Origin: Roseiarcus sp049513815
Lineage (GTDB): Bacteria; Pseudomonadota; Alphaproteobacteria; Rhizobiales; Beijerinckiaceae
DNA: 64,000 nt
Direction: 5' to 3'
NCBI GenBank assembly: GCA_049513815.1
Contig: JBEKVR010000001.1
Span: 1-64,000 of the forward strand
In this document: piece by piece, positions 7,223-16,373 of the stretch
How the letters are laid out: each line of letters begins with the position of its first letter
Numbering within the stretch: the first letter of the stretch is position 1
Translations under genes and position numbers: made by a program
The notes under the pieces: generated by a model
Seen by the model: the letters and a program-made list of their open reading frames with translations, nothing else
The model's database searches: none
What the model was told of the DNA's origin: nothing

Positions 7223-9694
7223 TCACCGGCCGCCCGGCGCCGTCGCCCCCGGCTGCCACCAATATCCCTGCCCGTAGTCCTTCGCGACCCGCCGCTGCGC
7301 CCGCGCGAAGCTCTGGCGATAGTCGGGATCGACGAGCGTTTGCAGCTTGTCCCACAGCAGCCGGTCGACGGCGAGGCGGGTGTACCAGGTGTTCGGCGTG
7401 ACCGTGCGGGCGGCGCTGACAACCTCGCGGCCGAGCGGGCTGCGCCGGACGTTTTGCGTCTGAGGATCGAATTCCTCGCGGACGGGCGCGACGCCGAGGC
7501 GTAGCAGATTGGTCGCCATGCCGATCGCCGGGCCGCCGAGCGCGGCCATGACGTCGCCGGCGCCGCGAGTACCGCGCAGCGCCGCGTCGAGCAAGTCGCC
7601 ATAGAGGCCGGCGACGCCGCCCATAGCCATCGCGCGCGCCCAGAAGCCCGGCGTGTCCATGCGTTCGGGCGTCTTGCCGGAAACGAGCGCGTGGGCCTGC
7701 AGCGAGACGGCGCCCGCGCCGGTCGAGAGGGCGAGGAAGGCGAGGCCCTGCGTCACCCGATTGCCGAGCGAGCCGTCTGTCAGGACGCGCATCATTTGCG
7801 TGGTCATGCGCGACAGGGCGAACGTCTTAAACTGCATCAACGTGCGCCACAGTTCCGACGACAGGCCGGACGCGCCGGCCGCCGCGCCGCTCTCAATGCC
7901 GCGCAGCCGATAGTCGGGCTGGTGGAAGGCATAGGCGCTCTGCTCTTGGATCGCGTTCATGGTCCGCTCGTAAAGCCCGCGGTCGCGGTCCATCAGGGCG
8001 TTCGGGTCGAGATAGCGCGCGCCGCCCAGGTCGAGCTTGGCGCCGCCGCGCAGGCTGTCCCAATCCTTCGCCGTGAAGCCATATTGATCGAGGAACCGAC
8101 GCAACGCCGGGTTGCCGGCGGCGAGCTGGTCGAAGCTCTTGCCGCTCTCGCCGGCGAGCAGATTGAGCATGTCGCCCGCCCATGTCCGCCGGCCGGCCTT
8201 AGCCCAAGCCTCAAGCCCGGTCGCCTTGACGACGCCCGACGCCAGCTTGCCGGTCGCCTGCAGAAGCGAGACGTGGTCCGCATAGTCGCGAACGCCGTTG
8301 ACGTAGTCCATGAGGTTGTGCGCCTGGAGCGACAGGTGCGCCGCGTCGGCCTTCGACACGGTGTTGGAGAAGATGCTGGCGACGTGCCCGAAGCCGTTCA
8401 TGCCGACGTGATTGGCGGCGAGCAGTTGCGTCACGGTGTCGGTCGGCAGGACGGACAGCACGGCGCGGCCGAGCGACGACGCCGTGTTGAAGGCGCGTAG
8501 GCCGCCAAGAGCGCCGGTGACGAAGTCGTCGTGAACCGGATGCGCCTGCCCGGTCGCCACCTTCCACGCGCCCTCGACTGTGCCGCGGTTCTCAAGCCCC
8601 TTGGCGAGCAGGCGCGCCGGGTTGAGCCGGCCGACAGCGCTCGTCGGGATGTCGGCCTTGCCGGCGGACTTGAGCAGGGCGCGGAAGTTCGCCTCGTAGC
8701 TCGGCCCGAAAGTCTCCGTCAGCGCGACCTCGTGCGCCATGCGGTCAAGGTGGCCGGCGAGCATCGACATGATGTTCTCGCCCGGCCCGTACTTCTTTTG
8801 CAGCTTGAGCCAGGCGTCCGCCCCGTCCTTGCCCTGGCCGAAATTGAACGTGCGCTGATCCTTCGCGAAGGGCGCCGACGAGCCGCCGCCGCTGGTGATG
8901 TCGCGATAGGCGCGGTCGAGCACCTTGTCGCGGTCGGCCATCGTAACAGGGCGGCCGGTGTCGCGGTCGAAGATCGTCAGAGCGCCCCTGTCCGCCTCAG
9001 CGACGATGTCGCGCTTGAATTCGTCGAAGCCGATCTTCCCAACGCGCGCGGCGCGCCAGAACTGCGGCAGCGCCCAATCCTCAAGCGCGTTGAAGATGCG
9101 CCCGCCCTGCTGCGCGCGCGTCATGGCGTAGTCGGCAGCGTCCTTGAAGCCCTTGGCCGCGGCGCGCGCGACTTCGTCGCCGGTGTCGACGCCTTTCAGC
9201 TCGCGCACGACATTGTCGATCGCCGTCAGCTGCCGGTCGCGCATGCCAAAAAAGCCGGGTTTCAACTTCTCCATACCATAAGAGAACTTGCGATATAGTT
9301 GGCCGACGACGGCGTTATACTTGCCCTCGATGCTCACGCCCGACTTGACAGCGCTTTCGGCGGGAAGGCTGCGGAAGGCCTCGGCGTCGCGCCAAATGTC
9401 GCGCGTGATCATCCCCATGAGGCCAGCGAGACGGCCCATCGGATGCTCGGCGAGGCGCTGCTCGCCGGCGCGAAAGGCTGTCACCTGCGCCGTGGCGTTC
9501 CTGACCTTCTCGGCGGCGCTGGCGCGCAAGGCCTTCGCCGCGGCGAGGGCCGCCGCTGCGTCCGCGCTCGCCGGACCAGTTTCAGCCGTGAACTCGCGTT
9601 GCATGCGCTGATGCATCTGCAAGGCGCTGTCAGCCGTAGGCTGGTCGATCTTCCCGGCTGCCAGGGCGCGGGCAATGCAATCGGCGACTGACAT
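7223..9694 (-). CDS. Large phage protein, candidate DNA-ejection/polyvalent protein (823 aa)
   Basis: Starts at 9694 with GGAG upstream, four bases after the previous gene ends. Mostly helical. The N-terminal 100 residues are alanine-rich and helical (MQREFTAETGPASADAAAALAAAKAL). The C-terminal 250 residues contain two glycine-rich hydrophobic segments (LAFLALSTGAGAVSLQAHAL and a GGVAGLYGDLLDAALRG stretch) that could cross a membrane. The SELWRTLMQFKTFALSRM segment is reminiscent of C-terminal domains in large phage polyvalent or internal virion proteins. It is the third of three giant genes in a row. By position and make-up it may be injected with DNA, like the T7 core proteins. This is inference; no catalytic motif is visible. 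Confidence 0.6.
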   Translation of the reverse strand: MSVADCIARALAAGKIDQPTADSALQMHQRMQREFTAETGPASADAAAALAAAKALRASAAEKVRNATAQVTAFRAGEQRLAEHPMGRLAGLMGMITRDIWRDAEAFRSLPAESAVKSGVSIEGKYNAVVGQLYRKFSYGMEKLKPGFFGMRDRQLTAIDNVVRELKGVDTGDEVARAAAKGFKDAADYAMTRAQQGGRIFNALEDWALPQFWRAARVGKIGFDEFKRDIVAEADRGALTIFDRDTGRPVTMADRDKVLDRAYRDITSGGGSSAPFAKDQRTFNFGQGKDGADAWLKLQKKYGPGENIMSMLAGHLDRMAHEVALTETFGPSYEANFRALLKSAGKADIPTSAVGRLNPARLLAKGLENRGTVEGAWKVATGQAHPVHDDFVTGALGGLRAFNTASSLGRAVLSVLPTDTVTQLLAANHVGMNGFGHVASIFSNTVSKADAAHLSLQAHNLMDYVNGVRDYADHVSLLQATGKLASGVVKATGLEAWAKAGRRTWAGDMLNLLAGESGKSFDQLAAGNPALRRFLDQYGFTAKDWDSLRGGAKLDLGGARYLDPNALMDRDRGLYERTMNAIQEQSAYAFHQPDYRLRGIESGAAAGASGLSSELWRTLMQFKTFALSRMTTQMMRVLTDGSLGNRVTQGLAFLALSTGAGAVSLQAHALVSGKTPERMDTPGFWARAMAMGGVAGLYGDLLDAALRGTRGAGDVMAALGGPAIGMATNLLRLGVAPVREEFDPQTQNVRRSPLGREVVSAARTVTPNTWYTRLAVDRLLWDKLQTLVDPDYRQSFARAQRRVAKDYGQGYWWQPGATAPGGR

Positions 9695-9698
9695 GGTG

Positions 9699-11621
9699 CT
9701 ACTCCGCGGCTTCGCTCATCGGCGTCATGCACGCTTCCAGCCGCGCCGCCGCGTCGCGGTCGGCCTTGGCCTCGCTCAGCATGTTCGCCAGCGAGCGGTA
9801 GATCGGCTCGCCTTTGTCGTCGACGCCGACCGGGATCAGGGTGTTGCCCTTCTTCTCGGTCGTGAGACGGGCAAGCTGGCGCTCCGCTTCGGCCTGCATC
9901 GCGACGTCGCTGCGCGGGTCGGCAAGCGTCTTGTCCGGCTCGACGCTCTCGGCAAAGCTGCGCGCTGGGACGGCTGTCATGGGCGCTGTCATGGGCGCCG
10001 GCTCGCTCGGCAAGGTCTCGCGGATCGTGCGCGGCCGGGCGACGGTCTCGTTGAGGATCGCGCGCGCCTCATCGTCGCTCGCAGCGGCGGCGACGCGGCC
10101 GGCGATCGCCTTGGCGTCTTCGGGCGGCATAGTGTGACCGGTCAACTCGCCGAGCGCTTTGACGCCGTCCTCAAGCGCCGGGCGCATGTCCGGACCGCCG
10201 GCGCGCATCGCCATCAGATTGTCGATCCTGCCGGTGTGAATATCGAACAGGGTCGGCGCGACGCCGGACGTCTGCCCCAGGTTGAAGGGCTGCGCGCCCT
10301 CGCCGGTCGGCGGCGTCAGCTTCGCGCGCTCGGCGGCGATCTCGGCGAGACGATCGTCGATCGAGGATTGCTCGGCCGTGAGGGCGCGACGCTGTTCAAG
10401 CGGCGCGGCGGCGGCCGGTAGCTGTTCGGGCGGTGTGTCGGCGCGCAGTTCGTCGCGGCGATTGGACAGCGCCCGGCGCGCCTCGAAAGACGGCGCCTGC
10501 GCCATGTCGCCTTCGACCTGTCGGACGCGCGCTAGCGTCTCGGCCGCGCCCTGGTCGCCTGGGGCGAGGCTCGCGAGCTGGTCGGCGAGCGCAGCGCGGC
10601 GATCGCGCAGGGCGGCTTCCTCTGACGTGCGGGCGATAGCGCCCATGTCGACGATCGGGACCGCGAAGGGGCGCTCGGATTGAAGGCGCGCCATCAGGGC
10701 TTGCGAGGCGCGCGCAATGTCCACGTCGACCGGCTTGCCGTTCAAGATTTGGTCGACGCTCTGCGCCAGCGCGTCGCGGTGCGCGGCCTCGCCGTCGGCG
10801 CCAGGCAGGATGTTCGTGGCCTGGATATTCGCCTCGCTCTCGACGAGGTTGCCGGCGTCGCGGACGGAGGTCGGCCATGCGCCAGTCTTGAAGCGCGTCC
10901 ACAGCGCGCCGAGGCCGCGAGCGACGGCTTCGCCGCCAGCGCCCAACGCCGCGCCTTCGATCGCCGCCTCGCCGACTGCGCCGGCCGGCGAATAGCCGGG
11001 GATGACCTGCGCGCGGTTCGGGTTGGCCGCTTCGCTGACCGCCTGCGACCCGGCAAAGAGGCCAGCGCCGGCGAGCGCGGCGCGCAGATAGCCAAGCTCG
11101 CCGCCGATCGGGATCGCCAGCGCGGCGATGTTCTGCGGCTCGGCGGCCGACGCCGACACGCTGCCGAGGAAGCCGCCAAGCTTGCCGCCGAAGGTCGAAC
11201 CGCGCGCCTGCAAGTCTCCATACGTCGCTTGCGCGCCCTGTTGCAGGCTGAGGGCGCGGCGGTTCAATTCGTCGTCTGTCAGCGGTTGCAGCTCAAGCGA
11301 CGGGCTTTTCTGCCGCAGTTGCGCGACGACGCCGTTGGCGACGTCGAGCGTGTCGGACGTCGTCAGCATCGTGTCGAAGCTGCCGGGGTGGGCGGCGTAG
11401 GCCGCGTCGAAGGCGTCTCCGCCGCCAGCCTGTTTGATCTGGTCAATGAAACTGCTGAGCGCCGAGTTGCGCGCGTTCGCGTCGGCAAACGCGCCGGAGA
11501 CCGCCTTGCTGTAAGCCCACTCGCCGGCAAACTTCTCGCCGAAGCTGGCCGGCACGTCGGTCGCCTCGCCGGGCTGCGGCGCTGCGGTCGCCTGAGCGTC
11601 GTTTTCCCAAAGGTCGAGCAT
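9699..11621 (-). CDS. Large phage protein of the giant-gene module (640 aa)
   Basis: Its ATG at 11621 overlaps the stop of the 1029-aa gene as TGATG. Residues 160-250 are rich in Gly/Ala and hydrophobic (ALAIPIGGELGYLRAALAGAGLFAG, then AGAVGEAAIEGAALGAGGEAVARGL), a pattern seen in membrane-active virion proteins. The middle (about 340-440) is a long charged coiled coil (EEAALRDRRAALADQLASL, LEQRRALTAEQSSIDDRLAEI). No enzyme motif. It is likely to work with the two flanking giants. The virion/ejection assignment is inferred from layout, not homology. Confidence 0.6.
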   Translation of the reverse strand: MLDLWENDAQATAAPQPGEATDVPASFGEKFAGEWAYSKAVSGAFADANARNSALSSFIDQIKQAGGGDAFDAAYAAHPGSFDTMLTTSDTLDVANGVVAQLRQKSPSLELQPLTDDELNRRALSLQQGAQATYGDLQARGSTFGGKLGGFLGSVSASAAEPQNIAALAIPIGGELGYLRAALAGAGLFAGSQAVSEAANPNRAQVIPGYSPAGAVGEAAIEGAALGAGGEAVARGLGALWTRFKTGAWPTSVRDAGNLVESEANIQATNILPGADGEAAHRDALAQSVDQILNGKPVDVDIARASQALMARLQSERPFAVPIVDMGAIARTSEEAALRDRRAALADQLASLAPGDQGAAETLARVRQVEGDMAQAPSFEARRALSNRRDELRADTPPEQLPAAAAPLEQRRALTAEQSSIDDRLAEIAAERAKLTPPTGEGAQPFNLGQTSGVAPTLFDIHTGRIDNLMAMRAGGPDMRPALEDGVKALGELTGHTMPPEDAKAIAGRVAAAASDDEARAILNETVARPRTIRETLPSEPAPMTAPMTAVPARSFAESVEPDKTLADPRSDVAMQAEAERQLARLTTEKKGNTLIPVGVDDKGEPIYRSLANMLSEAKADRDAAARLEACMTPMSEAAE

Positions 11622-14600
11622 CAGCGCATCGTCCTGGGCGCCGCCGCCGGCTGTGCAAGCGCGAGCGGCGCAGCGGGCCTGTTGCCGAGATCAAGGATGA
11701 AGCGGGTCGGCGTCTCGCTGTTCGCGCCCGAATAGGCATAGACCGGCCGCGACGGGTCGGAGCCGAGGCGGACGAAGTATTTGCCGTCGCCTGCGTTCTC
11801 AAGCTGGCCGTTCGAGCGCAGATAGTCCGCCGTGATCGGGCGACCTGACAGGGTCGTCACGTCGCGTAGGTCGGCGTCGGCCACGCCGCGCATGACGCCG
11901 TCGAAGCGCCCTTGATCCATGCCGCGGACGGGCGCGATGAAGCTCCCGCCGTTCATGGCGAGCACGCCGCCGGTGACGTCGCTCACGGCCTGGGCGACGC
12001 GATCGGGCGAATAGGCCTTGTCGCCGGCTTGCGCGGCAAGGTCGGCGTAGCGGGCCCTCACCATGGCGGTGGTCGTCGCATAGGCGCCGGCCGGGTTCGT
12101 CCGGTCGTTCACGTTGAAGATCGTCGCCGGGAGGTTCTTGTCGAGATCAGCACCATAGCCGGACTTGCCGACGCTCGCCGTCGCCTGCTCGTCGGGCGCC
12201 CATTGCTTGTCGGCCTTGATGGCGTTCTGGCCGCGCATGACGGATTGCGCGACGTCGGGCGCCGACGTCATCAGCGAGCCGGCCGCGACCTTCGCCATGG
12301 TCGCCGGATCATTGCCGCCAAGCTCGCGCAGGGTCGCGGAGCGACGATCGGGCGAGAGCGTGCCCATGGCCTGCCAGAAGATCGCCTGCTGTTGCGGTGT
12401 CCCGTTTTCGAGGACGCTGCGCGCCTGCGGCAATTCGTCGGGCGAAAGCGCGCTGATCGTGTCGTCGCCGGTGCGCGCGGCGATGGCGCTGGCGGCGTCG
12501 CCGCGCTGGTGCAACGCGACGCCAAGGGCGAGCGGGTCGTCGAAGGTCAGCGGGTTCGGCGCGCTCTTGATCCAGTTGCTCGCCGCGGCGAAGCCCCAGG
12601 GGTCCTCTTTCAATTGCTTCTGCCGGCTCGCCAGGGACGCCCTGAATTCTTCGGCGAGGGATTGTTGAAAGAGGTCGCCGCTGCTCTGCGCGAGCGTCTG
12701 ATAGTGGTCGAGCACCGCTTGGCCCTGGCCGGGCGGGACATTGATCGCCGCGCCGGCGAGCGTCATGCCGGTGGCGAGGCCGGCGACGCGCTGCGCCTTC
12801 TGCTGAACCTCCGGGCTGGTGTTTGGGTCGGTCGCGAGCTGGAACACCTGCGCGCCGATATTTGGCTGCGGCGCGAAGCCGTTCTTGATCGATTGTTCCG
12901 TCGCCTCGAGCAGGTTGCGCGCGTAGGCGTTGCGCGTCTGGCTGTCGCCGGCGATCGCGCGAACTTGCGCCGAGAGCAGGAACGGATTGGCGCTGTAGTC
13001 GGCGGGGGAAAAGGGGTTGCCGTTGACCGATGCGGGTTGAACCGTCGGCGCGCCGGCAAAATTCTTCGTCATCAGGCCGTAGACGTCGCCGAGCGAGCGC
13101 GCCGGACCGCTGCCATCCTTGCCGGTGTACGCGACGCTCGGATTGGCCGCGGCTTCCTTCGGGAACAGCTCGGCGAATGTCTGGCCGGGGTTGGCCTTGG
13201 CGGCGTTGAAGAACGCCGTCGCCTGAGACGGCCCGAGGAAGTGGGCCATGAACAGGTTTTTGTCGGTCACGTCGATCCCGGCGCGCTGCAGCGCCGCGCC
13301 GTTCTCAGCCGTCAGGACGCCCATCGCGCGCCGTTGCTCGGCGACGCCTTCCGGGGAGCTGTCTTTGTAGCCGTCGGGCGACAGGTTCAGCTCCGGGTGT
13401 TCCTTCATTAGCCCGGCCCAGGTGGGCGGCGTGATCTGGAAGAGGCCGCCGGCCCCGGTCGTCGGGTTGACGACGCTGGCGTTGCCGCTGCTTTCGTGGC
13501 CGGAAACCGCGCCCTCGTAGCTGTAGCCAGGCCGTGCGCTGGGGTCGGTGTTCGGCGACTGACCGGGGCCGAGGCCGTGCGTGACAAGGCTTTGGTTCGG
13601 CGACATGCCGAGCGTCGCGAGGTCGTGTTGCCAGACCTCGTGCATAGCGCCGAGGCGCGCGACGCTCTCGACATCGCCGAGGCTCTTGGCCTTCTCGATT
13701 GACGCCTGCCAGATCGGCTCCGACAGGCTCGTCATCGCCCTCGGGTTTTTCGCCGCCTCGTCGAGCGCGCGGATGTTCTCGGCGTTGGCGGCGATGTCGG
13801 TCGCGTTCTGGCCTGTCAGGAAGCGTAGCCGGGCGTCACCTTGCTCGAGCAGCGTGTTGCGCTCTTTCGGCGAGAGATCGAGGCTCGGATTGTTGACGCT
13901 GTCGTAGAGCTCCTGCCGCGCCGCGAGGATGCCGCCCGACTTGTAGACCTGCTCGACGCGCCCGACCGTCGCATAGCCGGCGAGCATGTTGTCGGTCGCC
14001 TTGTCGTTGGCGGCCTGCACATCGGCTGACACGCCGAAAGCCGGGTTCTTGGCGAGCTGGTCGCTCAGCGCGGCATAGTCGGCCCGCGCCCTCGAATATT
14101 CCGGGTCGTCGGCCTTCCCAGCCATGGCGAGCGCGGACAGCGTGTTCGTCTTCGCCGTCATCGCGTCGATGATCGCCTGCTTGGAGTTCGTGACGTCGAC
14201 CCTCGCCTGGTCGGCGACCATGCCGTCATAGTGCTGCGTCGCGAGGCGCGAGGCGTTCTGAAACATCGCCTCGCCGAGCTGGCCGGAATTGTTGGCCCTG
14301 AGGTTCTGTAGATAGGCGTCGGAGGCAGTCTTGAAGCCGCCGGGGTCGCCCTCGTGTTGCGCGCGAAGCTGTGTGATGTCGGCCGACGATTGCGTGTCGC
14401 CGCGCGCCAGCTCGCCGGCGGCGATCGCGTGGTCGTAAGCCGCGCCGGCCGGGCCGAGGATCGGCAGGCCGCCCGAGCCGGGCGATTTGATCTGCACCGC
14501 CCCGTTGACGTCGCGCGTGACAGCCCCAGTCGACAGGTCGCTTGCGGCCTGTTGCTGCGCCATCGGGACCGCGATCGCGTCAAGCCCCTGGGAGAGCTTG

Positions 14601-14710
14601 TCGAGGCCCTGCGCGAGATAGCTGCCCTGGCGCGCGTATTGGAAGCTGCTGACGCGGTTGCTCGGCGCTTGGGCGACGACGTCGGGTTGATCGGGGATCA
14701 GGTCGGACAT
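11621..14710 (-). CDS. Large phage protein with a lytic transglycosylase domain (1029 aa)
   Basis: Starts at 14710. The N-terminal 370 residues are helical with repeated Ala/Gln-rich stretches. A soluble lytic transglycosylase (SLT/lysozyme-like) domain spans about residues 390-540. It has the catalytic glutamate in SGHESSG, then GAGGLFQITPPTW, the second family block, and MAHFLGPSQA, typical of phage muralytic domains. The remaining 480 residues are helical. An SLT domain embedded in a very long helical protein matches the plan of T7 gp16-type internal virion proteins, which cut peptidoglycan and lead DNA into the cell. Of the three giants, this has the firmest functional clue. Confidence 0.75.
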   Translation of the reverse strand: MSDLIPDQPDVVAQAPSNRVSSFQYARQGSYLAQGLDKLSQGLDAIAVPMAQQQAASDLSTGAVTRDVNGAVQIKSPGSGGLPILGPAGAAYDHAIAAGELARGDTQSSADITQLRAQHEGDPGGFKTASDAYLQNLRANNSGQLGEAMFQNASRLATQHYDGMVADQARVDVTNSKQAIIDAMTAKTNTLSALAMAGKADDPEYSRARADYAALSDQLAKNPAFGVSADVQAANDKATDNMLAGYATVGRVEQVYKSGGILAARQELYDSVNNPSLDLSPKERNTLLEQGDARLRFLTGQNATDIAANAENIRALDEAAKNPRAMTSLSEPIWQASIEKAKSLGDVESVARLGAMHEVWQHDLATLGMSPNQSLVTHGLGPGQSPNTDPSARPGYSYEGAVSGHESSGNASVVNPTTGAGGLFQITPPTWAGLMKEHPELNLSPDGYKDSSPEGVAEQRRAMGVLTAENGAALQRAGIDVTDKNLFMAHFLGPSQATAFFNAAKANPGQTFAELFPKEAAANPSVAYTGKDGSGPARSLGDVYGLMTKNFAGAPTVQPASVNGNPFSPADYSANPFLLSAQVRAIAGDSQTRNAYARNLLEATEQSIKNGFAPQPNIGAQVFQLATDPNTSPEVQQKAQRVAGLATGMTLAGAAINVPPGQGQAVLDHYQTLAQSSGDLFQQSLAEEFRASLASRQKQLKEDPWGFAAASNWIKSAPNPLTFDDPLALGVALHQRGDAASAIAARTGDDTISALSPDELPQARSVLENGTPQQQAIFWQAMGTLSPDRRSATLRELGGNDPATMAKVAAGSLMTSAPDVAQSVMRGQNAIKADKQWAPDEQATASVGKSGYGADLDKNLPATIFNVNDRTNPAGAYATTTAMVRARYADLAAQAGDKAYSPDRVAQAVSDVTGGVLAMNGGSFIAPVRGMDQGRFDGVMRGVADADLRDVTTLSGRPITADYLRSNGQLENAGDGKYFVRLGSDPSRPVYAYSGANSETPTRFILDLGNRPAAPLALAQPAAAPRTMR

Positions 14711-14717
14711 TTAGCCC

Positions 14718-15023
14718 TCAGTCGGCGACGTTCGGCGCGCTCTGCAGGCGGCCACGGCCGCCGACCGTCTGCGCCGAGTTGTTGTAGGCGTTGGGCCACG
14801 CCGCGAAGCCGCTGATCGTGGTCGAGTACTCGCCGGGGTTTGTGGCGACGGCGCGCGCGAGGTCGCTCGGGTGCAGGTAGACCGGCGTAACGGTGAAGTT
14901 CGTGCCGTCGGAGGATTGCCGAAAGTAGCCGGCCACAATGCCATCCGACTTGGCCGAGGAAACCGCCGAGAGCGCGGCTGGCGGCGTCAGTTTCGAGGCG
15001 TTGTTCGCGTTCGTCGTGGTCAT
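14718..15023 (-). CDS. Hypothetical phage protein (101 aa)
   Basis: Starts at 15023 behind a strong AAGGAG. Asn/Thr-rich beginning (MTTTNANNASK), then IVAGYFRQSSDGTNFTVTPVYLHPSDLARAV, a beta-rich core. It ends seven bases before the 1029-aa gene. Likely a small structural or accessory phage protein; no family recognised. Confidence 0.55.
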   Translation of the reverse strand: MTTTNANNASKLTPPAALSAVSSAKSDGIVAGYFRQSSDGTNFTVTPVYLHPSDLARAVATNPGEYSTTISGFAAWPNAYNNSAQTVGGRGRLQSAPNVAD

Positions 15024-15033
15024 TGGTTGCTCC

Positions 15034-15306
15034 TTAGAAAACCCTTCGAAGGGAGCGGCGCGGCGCGGCGACGATGCGGCTCCTGGCGCGCGCTTCGTCA
15101 GCCTCGCGGCCATTGCGGAGAGCCCGCTGCATGGCGTTCAAGAACGGGGTGGGGTCGTCACCGAGCTGCGGCGTGGGCACGACCCACGGCGTCGCCGTGA
15201 CCCGACCAACAAGCGCCGGATCCAACTCCACCATTGGCGGCGGCGGCGCCATATCCGGATCGGCGCGGCCTTCAATATCGCCACGTTCGCGGCGTCGGCG
15301 CGTCAC
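15034..15306 (-). CDS. Hypothetical phage protein (90 aa)
   Basis: Read from a GTG at 15306 with GGAG spaced well upstream; an internal ATG (MAPPPPMVELDPALVGRV) is an alternative start. The sequence has a short proline-rich segment, then VTATPWVVPTPQLGDDPTPFLNAMQRAL and a very basic C-terminus (RSRIVAAPRRSLRRVF). It lies four bases from the preceding gene. No family recognised. Confidence 0.5.
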   Translation of the reverse strand: MTRRRRERGDIEGRADPDMAPPPPMVELDPALVGRVTATPWVVPTPQLGDDPTPFLNAMQRALRNGREADEARARSRIVAAPRRSLRRVF

Positions 15307-15310
15307 GGCT

Positions 15311-15517
15311 TCACTCCGCAATCTGCGCGTAGCGCCAGCGCGCCCGCGCCTTTTCGAGGGCGGTTGGCGGATGCTGGTCACGCGTGACGTCACGCGTGAC
15401 GTCAAGTTCGATGAACGAGCCGTCAAAGATCGTCGGGGCGAGCGGCGACGGAAGACCGCGCCTGATGTTCCAGAGATCGCGCGCCAGTCCATTGGCAAAG
15501 GGCGGTTCGGCGTCCAT
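15311..15517 (-). CDS. Hypothetical phage protein (68 aa)
   Basis: Starts MDAEPPFANGLARDLWNIRRG. The middle contains the repeat VTRDVTRD, encoded by a perfect 12-bp tandem repeat that also forms a 22-bp palindrome (15378-15399). The ending ALEKARARWRYAQIAE is a basic helix. It is closely packed with its neighbours in the phage operon. No family recognised. Confidence 0.5.
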   Translation of the reverse strand: MDAEPPFANGLARDLWNIRRGLPSPLAPTIFDGSFIELDVTRDVTRDQHPPTALEKARARWRYAQIAE

Positions 15518-15545
15518 GAGGGCTGTCCTCTCTCTCGCGCTACGG

Positions 15546-15755
15546 CTAAGTCGCCGCCGAGTACGTCCAGGTTCCGACGACCGATGGATTGGCGCCCGGC
15601 GGCCACAAAATATTCCCGGACGTCGCGCCGCTCGCGCCGATCGCTTGCGAGACCTGGGCGAGCAGCGCGACCGCGAGGCTGTTCGACCCGGCGCCCGCGT
15701 TGCTGTTGCCGATGGAGGGCACGGCGATGGTGATGCTGATAGAGCCTGTGGCCAC
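15546..15755 (-). CDS. Hypothetical phage protein, possibly a structural peptide (69 aa)
   Basis: MATGSISITIAVPSIGNSNAG then a small helix and GNILWPPGANPSVVGTWTYS. Low charge, Ser/Gly/Asn-rich and beta-prone, as in small phage decoration or tail peptides. It is encoded in the same tight leftward run; a GGATC-type site precedes the ATG at 15755. Function unknown. Confidence 0.5.
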   Translation of the reverse strand: MATGSISITIAVPSIGNSNAGAGSNSLAVALLAQVSQAIGASGATSGNILWPPGANPSVVGTWTYSAAT

Positions 15756-15790
15756 TTTGATGATCCTTTCGATGTTGAGGGGTGAGGGCG

Positions 15791-16147
15791 CTAAGCCGCG
15801 CGCTCACCGAGTTCGGCGAGCAGTTCCTCGAGGAGGGCGACGCACTTCTCGCGCGGTGCGCAGCTCAGCCATTCGACCAGCGCAATCACGCCGTCGCCGT
15901 TGGCGCCCGACCCGATGTCGGCCCACCGGCCGTTCGCATGGAGCCACCGGAGTTGAACGACGCGGGGGAAGTCGGCGATGGCGCGCTCCGGCGAGAGGCC
16001 GCGGACGGCGACCATCGGCCTGCCCTTTAAATCGACGATGCGCGTCCACAGCGCGGGCATTGAAGCCAGCGCCAAACGGTCGACGCGGGCCTCGTGGCGG
16101 GCGCGCAAATCTTCGGGGGTCAGTGTCTTTTCAGGCTGCTTGTTCAC
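15791..16147 (-). CDS. Hypothetical phage protein (118 aa)
   Basis: Starts at 16147 and overlaps the end of the preceding gene by 17 bases. An N-terminal basic helix (DLRARHEARVDRLALASM) is followed by VVQLRWLHANGRWADIGSG, a beta-hairpin, and an acidic C-terminal helix with REKCVALLEELLAEL. No signal peptide. No family recognised. Confidence 0.55.
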   Translation of the reverse strand: MNKQPEKTLTPEDLRARHEARVDRLALASMPALWTRIVDLKGRPMVAVRGLSPERAIADFPRVVQLRWLHANGRWADIGSGANGDGVIALVEWLSCAPREKCVALLEELLAELGERAA

Positions 16148-16373
16148 GTTCGTCCTCCGGTTTGGCGCGCGGGCGCAGAACCAATTCAGCGTCCAAGGCC
16201 TTCAGCAGCGCCCCGAAGCTGAGCGGGCCGAGGTTCCGGACGCCGCAGAAGATTTTTTCGGCATAGCCAAACTGCAGCTGGGCATCGAGATTGACCGTCA
16301 TCATCGGCAGGCCGAGTTCCTTCCGGCGCGCGTTCAGCCCGTCGATCAATTCGCGATACGTGCGGACGATCAT
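16131..16373 (-). CDS. Small phage regulator-like protein (80 aa)
   Basis: The ATG at 16373 overlaps the stop of the TerS-like gene as ATGA, so translation is coupled. MIVRTYRELIDGLNARRKELGLPMMTVNLDAQ... then GYAEKIFCGVRNLGPLSFGALLKALDAELVLRP looks like an HTH_XRE-type fold, with the helix-turn-helix across residues 10-60. It may regulate the operon. Confidence in the fold is moderate. Confidence 0.5.
   Translation of the reverse strand: MIVRTYRELIDGLNARRKELGLPMMTVNLDAQLQFGYAEKIFCGVRNLGPLSFGALLKALDAELVLRPRAKPEDEREQAA

Noticed and set aside
11912..13411. 499-codon plus-strand ORF opposite the 1029-aa phage gene
   Set aside because: It is the antisense shadow of a gene with a clear SLT domain; the product is Arg/Gly-rich without any domain and lacks a good ribosome site.
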